A stretch of DNA of 64,000 bases, taken from positions 124,001 to 188,000 of the forward strand of contig NZ_KE386907.1 in assembly GCF_000429485.1 (NCBI RefSeq), given 5' to 3'. Of the stretch, positions 45,653-56,662 are shown piece by piece (position 1 is the stretch's first letter; every line of letters starts with the position of its first letter). The stretch comes from Aliagarivorans marinus DSM 23064. GTDB taxonomy: Bacteria; Pseudomonadota; Gammaproteobacteria; Enterobacterales; Celerinatantimonadaceae. The position numbers and the translations under genes were made by a program. Below the pieces are notes generated by a model. It was not told where the DNA came from. It did no database searches and saw only the letters and a list, made by a program, of their open reading frames with translations.

Positions 45653-46704
45653 CAGGACGCGTCGTAGAACATCGGATCGCTTGCTTCAACCTTGTTACGC
45701 ACCAACGATTGATAGATCTCCGATTCGCGCTCTTGGTTGCCGCTCTCCGTACTGACATCCTCGGGGTTGATACCCAGTTTGGCGAACAACTGTAGATCTT
45801 TGTTTTCTGCCGGATTCGGCGTGGTCAGTAACTTACAGCCATAGAAGATGGAATTGGCGCCGGCCATAAAACACAAGGCTTGCATCTGTTCGTTCATCTC
45901 CTCACGCCCCGCCGATAGGCGCACGTGGGACATTGGCATCATGATCCGCGCTACTGCAATACAACGGATAAACTCGAAGTGGTCCATGTCATCAACGTTT
46001 TCTAGCGCCGTGCCTTTGACCTTCACCAGCATATTAATCGGCACACTTTCCGGGTGCTTAGGCAGGTTGGCCAGCTCCACCAGCAAGCCGGAGCGGTCGC
46101 TGGCGGTCTCACCCATGCCCATAATGCCGCCGGAGCATACTTTCATGCCCGCGCCTCGAACATGCTCAAGGGTAGCGAGTCGATCATCGTAGCTGCGGGT
46201 GGTGATAATCTCGCCGTAGAACTCGCGCGAGGTATCCAGGTTGTGGTTGTAGTAATCGAGGCCGGCGTCCGCCAATTGCTCAGCCTGTTGCTTTTCCAGC
46301 ATGCCGAGGGTCATACAGCTTTCCATACCCAAGGCCTTTACCCCTTCCACCATTTTCAGCAGATAAGGCATATCGCGTTCTTTGGGGTTTTTCCAGGCCG
46401 CGCCCATGCAAAAACGGGTGGAGCCATTGGCTTTGGCCTTTGCCGCCTCGTCGAGTACGTGTTGCACCTCTAATAGGCGCTCTGTTTCCAAGCCGGTCTT
46501 GTGGTGGGCGCTTTGCGGGCAGTATTTACAGTCCTCAGGGCAGGCGCCGGTTTTAATCGACAGCAAGGTAGAGACTTGCACCTGATTTGGGTCGAAATGG
46601 CGACGATGAACCGTTTGCGCGGCAAACAACAGATCGTTAAACGGCATGGCAAACAATTGATTTACTTCATCAACTGTCCAATTGTGACGAATTTCCTGAG
46701 TCAT
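45652..46704 (-). CDS. bioB: Biotin synthase
   Basis: Radical-SAM enzyme that inserts sulfur into dethiobiotin. The 350-residue protein has the radical-SAM cysteines Cys55, Cys59 and Cys62 in [10 protein letters not shown], and the arginine/cysteine residues of the [2Fe-2S] site are in the expected places ([27 protein letters not shown]). It heads the bioBFCD operon and diverges from bioA. Flavodoxin from fldA is its usual electron donor. Confidence 0.96.
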   Translation of the reverse strand: MTQEIRHNWTVDEVNQLFAMPFNDLLFAAQTVHRRHFDPNQVQVSTLLSIKTGACPEDCKYCPQSAHHKTGLETERLLEVQHVLDEAAKAKANGSTRFCMGAAWKNPKERDMPYLLKMVEGVKALGMESCMTLGMLEKQQAEQLADAGLDYYNHNLDTSREFYGEIITTRSYDDRLATLEHVRGAGMKVCSGGIMGMGETASDRSGLLVELANLPKHPESVPINMLVKVKGTALENVDDMDHFEFIRCIAVARIMMPMSHVRLSAGREEMNEQMQALCFMAGANSIFYGCKLLTTPNPAENKDLQLFAKLGINPEDVSTESGNQERESEIYQSLVRNKVEASDPMFYDAS

Positions 46705-46761
46705 AATCCCTGGTACTTTTTTTAAGTAAAAGTTTTGGTTAGTCTACCTGTCACCGCGCAG

Positions 46762-46794
46762 CGGTAAAACTAGCACCTTGCATGTGGTTTACAA
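46762..46794. promoter_or_regulatory. BirA operator in the bioB/bioA intergenic region
   Basis: The right half GGTTTACAA (46786-46794) is a perfect BirA half-site; 15 bp upstream CGGTAAAAC (46762-46770) matches TTGTAAACC at about six of nine positions. Position and spacing fit the shared operator of divergent bio genes, and the degenerate left half lowers certainty. Confidence 0.6.
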
Positions 46795-46805
46795 CAGGTT
46801 ATTTT

Positions 46806-48089
46806 ATGAGCATTGATTTAGACTTTGATCGACAGCATATCTGGCACCCTTACACCTCCTCGGTTGACCCCCTTCCCTGCTATCCGGTGAAATCAGCCCA
46901 AGGTGTAGAAATCGAATTAGCCGATGGCCGAAAGCTTATCGACGGCATGTCGTCATGGTGGGCCTGTATCCATGGCTATCAAGTTGCGGAACTCGATAAT
47001 GCAGCGAAGTCACAACTCGCTTGTATGTCCCATGTGATGTTCGGCGGCTTAACCCATCAGCCCGCCGTTGAGCTGTGCCGAAAGCTGGTGGACATTACTC
47101 CAGCAGGCCTTGAGCAGGTCTTTATCAGCGACTCTGGCTCAGTGTCAGTGGAAGTTGCCATGAAGATGGCCTTGCAATACTGGCATGCCAAGGGCACGCC
47201 TAAGGCCAAGTTTGCTACGGTGCGCAAGGGCTACCATGGCGACACCTTTGGTGCGATGTCGGTGTGCGACCCACAAGGAGGTATGCACCAGCTCTATCAA
47301 GGCTTTCTGCCTGAGCACCATTTTGTCAGTGCGCCGCAAACCCGCTTTGATCAGGCCTGGAATCCCGATGATCTGAGCGATATGGCAGAGTTGCTCGGCA
47401 GCCACCACCACGAGATCGCCGCTGTGATCATCGAGCCGATCGTGCAAGGCGCAGGAGGCATGCGCATCTATCACCCTGAGTATCTCAAAGAACTAGCGGC
47501 GCTGTGTAAGCAGTTCGATGTACTGCTAATCGCTGATGAGATTGCCACTGGCTTTGGCCGCACTGGTAAACTGTTCGCCTGCGAGCACGCCGGCATCAGC
47601 CCAGATATTCTCTGCCTTGGAAAAGGACTTACCGGCGGCTATATGAGCCTGGCTGCTACCTTGGCGAGTAAGCAGGTTGCCGATACCGTATGCTCCGGCG
47701 AAGCAGGCGTGTTTATGCACGGACCGACCTTTATGGGTAATCCCCTAGCCTGCGCGGTCGCTAACGCCAGCGTCGACTTGCTGCTCAGCTCAAACTGGCA
47801 ACAGCGGGTTGCAGCTATCGAGGCTCAGCTACGCCAAGAGCTGGTTCTCTGCAGCGAGCTTGCCAACGTTGCCGATGTACGGATATTAGGTGCGATTGGT
47901 GTGGTGGAGCTGAATGCGCCGGTGGATATGGCAAGCATACAGGCGATGTTTGTGGACCAAGGCTTGTGGGTTCGCCCCTTCGGTAAACTGGTCTATGTGA
48001 TGCCCCCTTATGTGATTGAGCCAGACCAGCTCTCGCGCCTTACCAAGGGGATATTTAAGGTACTAAGCCAACTATCGATGGGTTCGTAG
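46806..48089 (+). CDS. bioA: Adenosylmethionine-8-amino-7-oxononanoate aminotransferase
   Basis: PLP aminotransferase that makes 7,8-diaminopelargonate using SAM as amino donor. The ATG at 46806 gives MSIDLDFDRQHIWHPYTS, matching family starts; a longer reading from 46782 is not supported. SSWWACIHGY near residues 50-59 and Lys273 in CLGKGLTGGY are diagnostic. The 427-residue length matches E. coli BioA (429). The last 82 bp are antisense to the 3' end of the kinase gene on the other strand. Confidence 0.95.
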   Translation: MSIDLDFDRQHIWHPYTSSVDPLPCYPVKSAQGVEIELADGRKLIDGMSSWWACIHGYQVAELDNAAKSQLACMSHVMFGGLTHQPAVELCRKLVDITPAGLEQVFISDSGSVSVEVAMKMALQYWHAKGTPKAKFATVRKGYHGDTFGAMSVCDPQGGMHQLYQGFLPEHHFVSAPQTRFDQAWNPDDLSDMAELLGSHHHEIAAVIIEPIVQGAGGMRIYHPEYLKELAALCKQFDVLLIADEIATGFGRTGKLFACEHAGISPDILCLGKGLTGGYMSLAATLASKQVADTVCSGEAGVFMHGPTFMGNPLACAVANASVDLLLSSNWQQRVAAIEAQLRQELVLCSELANVADVRILGAIGVVELNAPVDMASIQAMFVDQGLWVRPFGKLVYVMPPYVIEPDQLSRLTKGIFKVLSQLSMGS

Positions 48090-48511
48090 TTACTGGCCAT
48101 CTCAAAGATGGTGCGATCATTGATGCCATGGCGATTCCGCTCAGCACACAACTTCTGGTGGTGCATATCTTGCGGGTCGCCAACCTCCACCACCAGTATT
48201 TCGCAGCCCTGCTCCCTTGCAACTTCGATATAACTCTCCAACTCCCACTGCTGCATATTGGTGTTGTCACACACCACCAGTGGCCACTGCCGAGCGATAA
48301 GTTCAGCGAAACGTTGTTGGTTCTGTCGATGGTTGTCTTCAAGGCGCGTTGGGTCAAAACGGTAGATGCCCTCTTGGTAGAAGTAATCGTCGGTACTACA
48401 CAGCCCAACATACTCGCTGTAATCGGGCACGGTGTGTTGATAGAACTTACGGGCGGCATAGGACTTACCGCTGCCGGGTAAGCCACGCATGATTAACACT
48501 TGCGAGGGCAT
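48008..48511 (-). CDS. P-loop AAA_33-type kinase-like protein
   Basis: A 167-residue protein with Walker A GLPGSGKS at 10-17, CSTDDYF after it (Walker B/substrate region), VVCDNTNMQQWELESYIEVA and a C-terminal arginine-rich segment AERNRHGIND. It resembles the N4BP2/polynucleotide-kinase-like AAA_33 family of small cytoplasmic P-loop proteins; the substrate is unknown. Its start shares bases with the stop of the upstream membrane gene (TGATG). The final 27 residues lie antisense to bioA. Confidence 0.75.
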   Translation of the reverse strand: MPSQVLIMRGLPGSGKSYAARKFYQHTVPDYSEYVGLCSTDDYFYQEGIYRFDPTRLEDNHRQNQQRFAELIARQWPLVVCDNTNMQQWELESYIEVAREQGCEILVVEVGDPQDMHHQKLCAERNRHGINDRTIFEMASNYEPIDSWLSTLNIPLVRRESWSGSIT

Positions 48512-48879
48512 CAGCGGAATAGGTTCACGTAGTAGGCAAACAAGCTGCTAACCGATATCAGCCCCAGCAGGCCAAGGTTAACTAAGTAATGGTCGCTGCG
48601 GCGACGACTGCGGCGGTAGTTTAGCAGGACACCGGCCAAGGTGATCCCACAGCATGACCACAACAGGTAGACGAATAATCGCTGGTAGTCTTCGCGCCAA
48701 TAGTCGCGGTAAACCACACCGTCGGGGTTAACGAAGTTGCTGTAAGGGATTTCCGGGCGAGCGTAATGGTAGGCGATTAACGATCCGAGGAACAACACCC
48801 AAGCGATAACCGATACCCAAACAAAGGTGCGTTGCAGTACGTCTGGACCTCTTCTTCGTTCTATTCTCTTTTGTTTCAT
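48511..48879 (-). CDS. Small three-helix membrane protein, unknown function
   Basis: A 122-residue protein beginning MKQKRIERRRGP at the ATG at 48879 (AGGTGG just upstream). It has a basic N-terminus and three hydrophobic segments: about 20-40, 70-88 and 100-119. Between the first two is a soluble stretch, PEIPYSNFVNPDGVVYRDYWREDYQ. I do not recognise the family. It forms a two-gene unit with the P-loop kinase-like gene downstream and diverges from asnS. A longer reading to 49038 overlaps the asnS start and looks spurious. Confidence 0.65.
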   Translation of the reverse strand: MKQKRIERRRGPDVLQRTFVWVSVIAWVLFLGSLIAYHYARPEIPYSNFVNPDGVVYRDYWREDYQRLFVYLLWSCCGITLAGVLLNYRRSRRRSDHYLVNLGLLGLISVSSLFAYYVNLFR

Positions 48880-49029
48880 TAACCACCTGATAACAATTGC
48901 AGCGCTACTGGCGCGCTTGTGAGCAGTTATATCAAGCCTAGACAATATTTTACTTGAGTCTTGCTTTACACGCAGTAACATGGGTTCCCTTGTAATATTA
49001 GCACTCAAAATTCGGGGATAATGCTGCTT

Positions 49030-50430
49030 ATGACGCATTCTTCAGTAACCGACGTTTTGTCAGGTAAATTCCAGGCAGGACAACAAGTTACCGTAAAAGG
49101 TTGGATCCGCACTCGCCGTGACTCCAAGGCCGGTATTTCTTTTCTCGCTGTTCACGATGGTTCGTGCTTCGACGCTATTCAGGCCGTTGCACCCTCAGAG
49201 CTGAATAATTACCAAGAAGAGATCGTTAAGCTGACTGCAGGTTGTTCTGTAGCAGTAACCGGTGAAATCGTAGAGTCTCCTGGACAAGGTCAGGCTTTTG
49301 AAATTAAAGCCACCAAGGTTGAGGTGATCGGATGGGTAGAGAATCCAGACAGCTACCCGATGTCAGCCAAGCGTCACTCGATTGAGTACCTTCGTGAGCA
49401 CGCTCACCTGCGCCCTCGTACCAACGTAATTGGTGCGGTGACCCGTGTGCGTAACTGCCTGGCTCAAGCGATCCATCGCTTTTACCACGAGCGTGGCTAT
49501 GTGTGGGTAAGCACCCCGATCATTACCGGTAGCGATACCGAAGGCGCTGGTGAGATGTTCCGTGTATCCACCCTTGATATGCAGAACCTGCCACTGACCG
49601 ATAAAGGTGACGTGGACTACCAAGAAGACTTCTTCGGTAAAGAAACCTTCTTGACCGTATCCGGCCAGCTAAACGCCGAGACCTATGCCTGTGCGCTTAC
49701 TAAGGTGTACACTTTCGGGCCGACCTTCCGCGCCGAAAACTCCAACACCAGCCGTCATTTGGCTGAATTCTGGATGATGGAGCCGGAAGTAGCTTTCGCC
49801 GATCTGGATGACGTTGCTGGTCTTGCCGAAGACATGCTCAAATACGTGTTCAAAGCGGTACTGGACGAGCGCGCCGATGATATGGCCTTCTTCGCCCAGC
49901 GCATCAACAAAGAAGCGATCAGCCGTCTGGAGAACTTCGTCGATTCAGACTTCGCACAGGTTGATTACACCGATGCTATCGACATTTTGAAAGCCTGCGG
50001 CAAGAAGTTCGAGTTCGACGTTGAATGGGGTATCGACCTAAGCTCTGAGCACGAGCGTTTCTTGGCAGAAGAACACTTTAAAGCGCCAGTGGTAGTGAAG
50101 AACTACCCGAAAGACATTAAAGCCTTCTACATGCGCATGAACGACGACGGCAAAACCGTTGCCGCAATGGACGTACTTGCGCCGGGCATTGGTGAGATCA
50201 TCGGTGGTAGCCAACGTGAAGAGCGCTTGGATGTGCTGGACGCGCGTCTCGCCGAGATGAACCTAGACCCAGAAGATTACAGCTGGTATCGAGACCTACG
50301 TCGCTACGGCACCGTGCCGCACTCCGGCTTCGGTTTGGGCTTTGAACGCCTGGTTTCCTATGTGACCGGCATGGCGAACATCCGCGATGTGATCCCCTTC
50401 CCTCGCGCACCGAAAACCGCCGAATACTAA
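49030..50430 (+). CDS. asnS: Asparaginyl-tRNA synthetase
   Basis: Class II synthetase charging tRNA-Asn. The 466-residue protein has an N-terminal OB anticodon-binding domain ([21 protein letters not shown], about residues 20-40) and a catalytic domain with motif 2 ([20 protein letters not shown]) and motif 3 ([13 protein letters not shown]). Alignment with E. coli AsnS (466 residues) supports the ATG at 49030; the ATG at 49021 has a GGGG only three bases away. Confidence 0.96.
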   Translation: MTHSSVTDVLSGKFQAGQQVTVKGWIRTRRDSKAGISFLAVHDGSCFDAIQAVAPSELNNYQEEIVKLTAGCSVAVTGEIVESPGQGQAFEIKATKVEVIGWVENPDSYPMSAKRHSIEYLREHAHLRPRTNVIGAVTRVRNCLAQAIHRFYHERGYVWVSTPIITGSDTEGAGEMFRVSTLDMQNLPLTDKGDVDYQEDFFGKETFLTVSGQLNAETYACALTKVYTFGPTFRAENSNTSRHLAEFWMMEPEVAFADLDDVAGLAEDMLKYVFKAVLDERADDMAFFAQRINKEAISRLENFVDSDFAQVDYTDAIDILKACGKKFEFDVEWGIDLSSEHERFLAEEHFKAPVVVKNYPKDIKAFYMRMNDDGKTVAAMDVLAPGIGEIIGGSQREERLDVLDARLAEMNLDPEDYSWYRDLRRYGTVPHSGFGLGFERLVSYVTGMANIRDVIPFPRAPKTAEY

Positions 50431-50437
50431 TCTGCTC

Positions 50438-50464
50438 AAGCCCCCAAATCTGGGGGCTTTTTTT
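50438..50464 (+). terminator. Rho-independent terminator of asnS
   Basis: AGCCCCCA / TGGGGGCTT hairpin followed by seven T residues, eight bases after the stop. Confidence 0.92.
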
Positions 50465-50522
50465 CGCTATTGCGCCCACTCTGGCGCATAATGGATGAAC
50501 TGAACCTATTAAATGGATTTAT

Positions 50523-51203
50523 ATGAAAAAGGTTACCGTTGTCACCACCGAAGACATCCTGATTAAACTCTGCAACTCCGTCACTAAAGTTTTCAACGCC
50601 GCAACCACCCGGCCCGTCCAATACTCTGCGATGGTGCAGAAGATCCACAAGACCTGCCTACGCCCGGACATCGGCTGCTTTGTGTTGTTCGATGGCGGCT
50701 TCTCTGGTTTAGTGGTTATCAACTTTAGCGCCGCTTCGGCCATGGAGATCTACCGCGACTACATGCTGCATATGAGCATTCCCGAGAATGAGTTGGCCAG
50801 CCAACACACACAGGACGATGTGAGCAATGTCATGGGCGAGCTGATGAACCAGATCGTTGGCGACTTTACCAGTACCGTGGGCAAGGAGTTGCAAACGTCA
50901 ATCACTCAGAACCAACCGAAGATGTTGACCATTAACAAACAGGTGCAGCTGTCGGTGGATACCAATCTTGACCGTCCACAAGCTCGCCGAGTGACCTTCA
51001 CCACCTCAAACAACAATATCTTCTACCTTGAGCTAGCCATGGATAAAACCGAGTTCATCCAGCTACATGACTTCGAGACGCCTGAAGATATCGACCCGGA
51101 TGAGTTGATCAATCAGGCTCGCGAAACCACCAGCCACAAGCCGGTGGCCAAAGAGCAGAAAGAGTTGCCTGATCAAGACTTATTCGATGAACTTGGGATC
51201 TAG
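50523..51203 (+). CDS. DUF3334 family protein with a CheX-like motif
   Basis: A 226-residue cytoplasmic protein of the DUF3334 family. The segment NVMGELMNQIVGDF carries Glu106 and Asn109 with Pro132 22 residues after the asparagine, which matches the CheC/CheX/FliY phosphatase pattern (D/S)-X3-E-X2-N-X21-22-P except that the first position is Asn102. The N-terminal half (VTTEDILIKLCNSVTKVF) and the C-terminal acidic tail are not shared with CheX. A phosphatase or adaptor role is inference. It follows asnS and converges on the DsbA-family gene with a 24 bp overlap. Confidence 0.7.
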   Translation: MKKVTVVTTEDILIKLCNSVTKVFNAATTRPVQYSAMVQKIHKTCLRPDIGCFVLFDGGFSGLVVINFSAASAMEIYRDYMLHMSIPENELASQHTQDDVSNVMGELMNQIVGDFTSTVGKELQTSITQNQPKMLTINKQVQLSVDTNLDRPQARRVTFTTSNNNIFYLELAMDKTEFIQLHDFETPEDIDPDELINQARETTSHKPVAKEQKELPDQDLFDELGI

Positions 51204-51809
51204 TTTTGAGGTGATGACAGAGAGCATCACCGCTTCATTGTGATAATCGAGGGGCAGCGCTAGGCGCTGCCCCTCACTTTCTAAGACCAACGAGGGAAAG
51301 CCATTAATAGGCATACTGCGCGCTTGCGCAATCTCGGTCTGTAGCTGGTATTCCAACTCGGCACTGTCCATCGCCTCCACAAACACCTTTTCACTGATCC
51401 CTATTTGGCTAGCACAGCTCTTAAGCACTTGTAAGTCTGAGGGATTACGCGCATCCAGATAGTAGGCCTTTTGGATTGCCTCAATCATTTCGGTCTCAAG
51501 GTCGTGCTGGCGCGCAGCGATGACTGCACGGCAGGCCGGATAGGTAGAGCGCCGAGGAATGTTGTTGCGCCAGAAATCATGATTGAATGGTCGGTCTAAT
51601 TCTGTCTCAATGCGCCGCCAGGTTTGTTGCAGGTAATGGCGCATCTCCTCCGGCATCGGCTCGTAGGAATCAGGCGCTAAACCGCCCACTAATCGCTTCA
51701 CGCTAACACTGCTGGGAAGCTGCTGCAGCAAACGGTTCCAAGTTGGTTGAAACCCCCAGCACCAACTGCACATGGGGTCGTGCACGTAGTAAAGGGTTGG
51801 CATGGACAT
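51180..51809 (-). CDS. DsbA-family thioredoxin-fold protein (FrnE-like)
   Basis: A 209-residue cytoplasmic protein, with no signal peptide. It has the CXXC pair Cys14-Cys17 in HDPMCSWCWGF, the helical insertion of the DsbA/HCCA-isomerase superfamily and the cis-proline region GFPSLVL near residue 170. FrnE-like proteins act as cytoplasmic disulfide oxidoreductases; the substrate here is unknown. It starts two bases after the ydjA stop and is the last gene of the fadH-ydjA-dsbA-like series. Its 3' end overlaps the DUF3334 gene by 24 bp. Confidence 0.82.
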   Translation of the reverse strand: MSMPTLYYVHDPMCSWCWGFQPTWNRLLQQLPSSVSVKRLVGGLAPDSYEPMPEEMRHYLQQTWRRIETELDRPFNHDFWRNNIPRRSTYPACRAVIAARQHDLETEMIEAIQKAYYLDARNPSDLQVLKSCASQIGISEKVFVEAMDSAELEYQLQTEIAQARSMPINGFPSLVLESEGQRLALPLDYHNEAVMLSVITSKLDPKFIE

Positions 51810-51811
51810 GG

Positions 51812-52354
51812 TTACAACCAGCTAACGAATTGGTCAGTGCTCAAGGTTCTGCTAGGCACTTTCGATATCTGAGAAGAGCCGAGATACAAAAAGCCGACAA
51901 TATGCTCGTGCTCGGCCAAGCCCAGCTTCTGTTTAACAATAGGATCGTAGGCCATGGGGCCGGTGCGCCAGATACCGTTGTAGCCCTGTGCGAACGCGGC
52001 CATCTGCATCGCATGCACCATACAGCCCGCCGAGAGTACTTGCTCGATTTCTGGCACTTTGTCGTGGGGCTTGGGCGAGGCAATCACCACCGTAATTAGT
52101 GGCGCCCGAAATGGCATTTGCCGAGCTTTCTCAATATCGCCCTGGTTTTGCTCTGCTGCAGCGGCAAAGATATCAGACAACTTGCTTAGCCCTTCGCCAC
52201 TGACATGCAAAATACGCCATGGATGCAGCCCGCCATGGTCTGGGGCTCGCAAACCAGCTTGCCAGATGGTTTCAAGTTCAGCGCCTTCCGGTGCCGGGGC
52301 AGATAAGCGAGCGCAGGAGTGTCTCTCTAACAGCAGGTTGAGGGCCTTCATCAT
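51812..52354 (-). CDS. ydjA: YdjA-type nitroreductase-family NAD(P)H oxidoreductase
   Basis: FMN oxidoreductase of 180 residues with a minimal nitroreductase fold. It begins LNLLLERHSCARLSAPAP with the FMN-phosphate arginine region, and shows APDHGGLHPWRIL and GYNGIWRTGPMAYD, as in E. coli YdjA (183 residues). The natural substrate is unknown. In E. coli ydjA diverges directly from sppA; here fadH sits between them. Confidence 0.88.
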   Translation of the reverse strand: MMKALNLLLERHSCARLSAPAPEGAELETIWQAGLRAPDHGGLHPWRILHVSGEGLSKLSDIFAAAAEQNQGDIEKARQMPFRAPLITVVIASPKPHDKVPEIEQVLSAGCMVHAMQMAAFAQGYNGIWRTGPMAYDPIVKQKLGLAEHEHIVGFLYLGSSQISKVPSRTLSTDQFVSWL

Positions 52355-52406
52355 CGTCCTTGTTGTGGGCTTTCCATCCTTGTAAGGAATATCCTAACAG
52401 CAAAGC

Positions 52407-54452
<2,046 letters not shown>

Positions 54453-54495
54453 TTACATAGATGTAAACGAGCCTAATAGATGCAAACTTATGTTT

Positions 54496-54509
54496 CAAAC
54501 AAATGTTTT
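54496..54509. promoter_or_regulatory. PsrA-type fatty-acid regulator site upstream of fadH
   Basis: CAAAC-AAAT-GTTTT matches the PsrA pattern [G/C]AAAC-N2-4-GTTT[G/C] at nine of ten positions, 65 bp upstream of fadH. PsrA controls beta-oxidation genes in several gammaproteobacteria; no psrA is in the window. Confidence 0.4.
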
Positions 54510-54695
54510 AATTTTTGTGGACCTTGCCAAGAGCTTGGCCTGAACAACGCACTTCGCAGGGGCTTCTTTCATGAGTTTAACCAGTTAACACTGAGTAAAA
54601 GTGAACAAGCGTGATAAACACGCCTTATCATCTGGCTGGATCCCCTAAGGCTATGGTAGCTTAGGCCCCTACTCTGCAGAAAACGTGGGATTCAT

Positions 54696-56525
54696 GTGTT
54701 TGCTTTAATCAAACGAATTTTCAAAGGGATATGGCGAGTTCTCGGCTTTATCCGTGCGCTAATTATCAACCTGATGCTGTTGGTGACGATCATTGTGGTG
54801 GTGGTAGCCATCTCCACAGTAGAGGTGCCACAACCCGAGCCCGTGAGTAATCAAGCCTTACGTCTGAGCTTGGACGGGGTATTGGTTGAGCAAACCCAGT
54901 TCGTCTCGCCACTGCAAGAGATCAGTGACGAGCTAATTGGCCGTACCCCGGTGTATGAAATAGACGTTAACCGGCTAGTTAATGCCATCGACCACGCCAG
55001 TGAAGACCCTGAGATCACCGGTTTGGTGCTCGACCTAGGCAAGCTGCCGCCAAGCGGTATCGCCAAGTTACAAGTATTAGGTCGAGCGCTGCAACGGTTC
55101 AGCGATAACAGCGGCAAGCCCATCGTGGCCTATGCGGACTTCTACGACCAGCATCAATACTATCTGGCCAGCTTCGCCGATACCGTCTATCTAAACAACC
55201 AAGGCGCGGTGTTACTGCGTGGCTTTAGCTATGAGCGCCTGTTCTTTAAGGATGCACTCGATAAGTTGGCCATTGAGCCTAAGGTATTCCGGGTTGGTAC
55301 CCACAAATCGTTCGTCGAGCCCTACATTCGTAATGATATGTCTCCCGAGGCTCGCGCCGACGTACAGCGTTGGGTGGATTTGCTGTGGGATGAGTACCAA
55401 CAGGACATCGCCAGTAACCGAGAGATCAGCGCCGAGCAGCTGTCACCAGAAGCGAACGTTGTGTTAGAGCGACTGACACAAGTTGATGGCGACCTCGCAA
55501 AGTACGCAGAACGCTATGGCTTGGTCGATCAGCTGGTTAATCGCAGTCAGTTACTCGAAGAGCTTCTCAACTTGTTTGGCGAAGACCCCTATGGTCCAAG
55601 CTACGCCTACATCGATTACTACGATTATCTGGCCCATGTAGTTCCAGAACCAAAGGATGCCGAGGACAAGATAGCGGTACTCATCGCTCAAGGTCCGATT
55701 GTTGGCGGAGAAGGTCGCGACAAGGTCATTGCTGCTGATACCGTGCTAGCGCAACTGCAGCGGGTTATCGACGATGAAGATGTCAAGGCCTTGGTGCTGC
55801 GTATCGACAGCGGCGGCGGTAGCGCCTTTGCCTCGGAGCTAATCCGCGACAAGTTAGCCGAAGTGCAAGACAATGGGGTTGCGGTAGTGGTTTCCATGGG
55901 CACTGTGGCAGCCAGTGGCGGCTATTGGATAGCTTCCAGTGCTGACGAAATCTTTGCCGAGCCCACCACCATCACCGGCTCGATCGGTATCTTTGGTATG
56001 TTTGCCAGCCTCGAGCAAGCCCTGCAAAGGGTAGGCGTGCACAGCGATGGCTATAGCACCTCGCCACTAGCACAGCTGAGTCCCTTTAGTGAACTTCAGC
56101 CAGAGCTGGAAGCGCTGATACAACTGACCATCGAGAAAGGCTACAAGGACTTTCTTGAGATCGTCGCTGAGGGGCGCGACATGAGTGTGGAGCAGGTCGA
56201 ACAGCTAGCCGAAGGCCGGATCTGGACCGGTCGCGAAGCCCAGCAAAATGGCTTGGTGGATAGCCTCGGTAACCTCAATCAAGCGATTGCCCGCGCCGCC
56301 GAGCTGCAAGGTTTAGAGAGCTACAAGCTTAAGCACCTGCGCCCAGCACTAAGCCCACAAGAGCAGTTCTTAGAGCAGCTATTCCGAGCCAGTGAACCGG
56401 CTTGGCTGCCCTCCTCGCTCAGCGGCCTACTCGAGATTGGCCAATCCTTGGAGCATGAGCTAAACACCTTTGACGATCCCTTGGGCATTTATTCCTACTG
56501 CGCCCTGTGCATCAACGAACTATAA
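54696..56525 (+). CDS. sppA: Signal peptide peptidase A (protease IV)
   Basis: Inner-membrane serine protease that degrades released signal peptides. The 609-residue protein has one N-terminal membrane helix (about 20-42) and a double ClpP-like fold. The catalytic dyad is Lys204 in GTHKSFVEP and Ser407 in GTVAASGGYW, close to the Lys209/Ser409 of E. coli SppA. LRIDSGGGSAFASEL is the substrate groove. It starts at a GTG at 54696 with GGGA six bases upstream; the ATG two bases before it is out of frame. Confidence 0.95.
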   Translation: MFALIKRIFKGIWRVLGFIRALIINLMLLVTIIVVVVAISTVEVPQPEPVSNQALRLSLDGVLVEQTQFVSPLQEISDELIGRTPVYEIDVNRLVNAIDHASEDPEITGLVLDLGKLPPSGIAKLQVLGRALQRFSDNSGKPIVAYADFYDQHQYYLASFADTVYLNNQGAVLLRGFSYERLFFKDALDKLAIEPKVFRVGTHKSFVEPYIRNDMSPEARADVQRWVDLLWDEYQQDIASNREISAEQLSPEANVVLERLTQVDGDLAKYAERYGLVDQLVNRSQLLEELLNLFGEDPYGPSYAYIDYYDYLAHVVPEPKDAEDKIAVLIAQGPIVGGEGRDKVIAADTVLAQLQRVIDDEDVKALVLRIDSGGGSAFASELIRDKLAEVQDNGVAVVVSMGTVAASGGYWIASSADEIFAEPTTITGSIGIFGMFASLEQALQRVGVHSDGYSTSPLAQLSPFSELQPELEALIQLTIEKGYKDFLEIVAEGRDMSVEQVEQLAEGRIWTGREAQQNGLVDSLGNLNQAIARAAELQGLESYKLKHLRPALSPQEQFLEQLFRASEPAWLPSSLSGLLEIGQSLEHELNTFDDPLGIYSYCALCINEL

Positions 56526-56531
56526 TCCAAC

Positions 56532-56560
56532 AAAACCCCGCCTAGCGGGGTTTTATTCTT
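56532..56560 (+). terminator. Rho-independent terminator of sppA
   Basis: AAAACCCCGC-cta-GCGGGGTTTT followed by a T-rich stretch, seven bases after the stop. Confidence 0.9.
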
Positions 56561-56572
56561 TTAGCCCGGCGT

Positions 56573-56578
56573 TATAAT
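56573..56578 (+). promoter_or_regulatory. Candidate -10 of the ansA promoter
   Basis: TATAAT, 85 bp upstream of the ansA ATG and directly after the sppA terminator. The -35 is poor. Confidence 0.35.
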
Positions 56579-56662
56579 CGCTGCACTTTTTTGTCGCGTG
56601 TCGTTGAGTTGAGCCACTGCTCCTTACACACGTGATCGGCTTGTAACCATGAGGCCCACAAC

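Noticed and set aside
48055-48486. 143-codon frame on the same strand as the kinase-like gene, different phase
   Set aside because: It fully overlaps the P-loop protein and has no motif of its own.
54642-54665. Imperfect hairpin in the sppA leader (CCTAAGgCT/AGCTTAGG)
   Set aside because: Short, bulged and without a T run or supporting context; reported only as seen.
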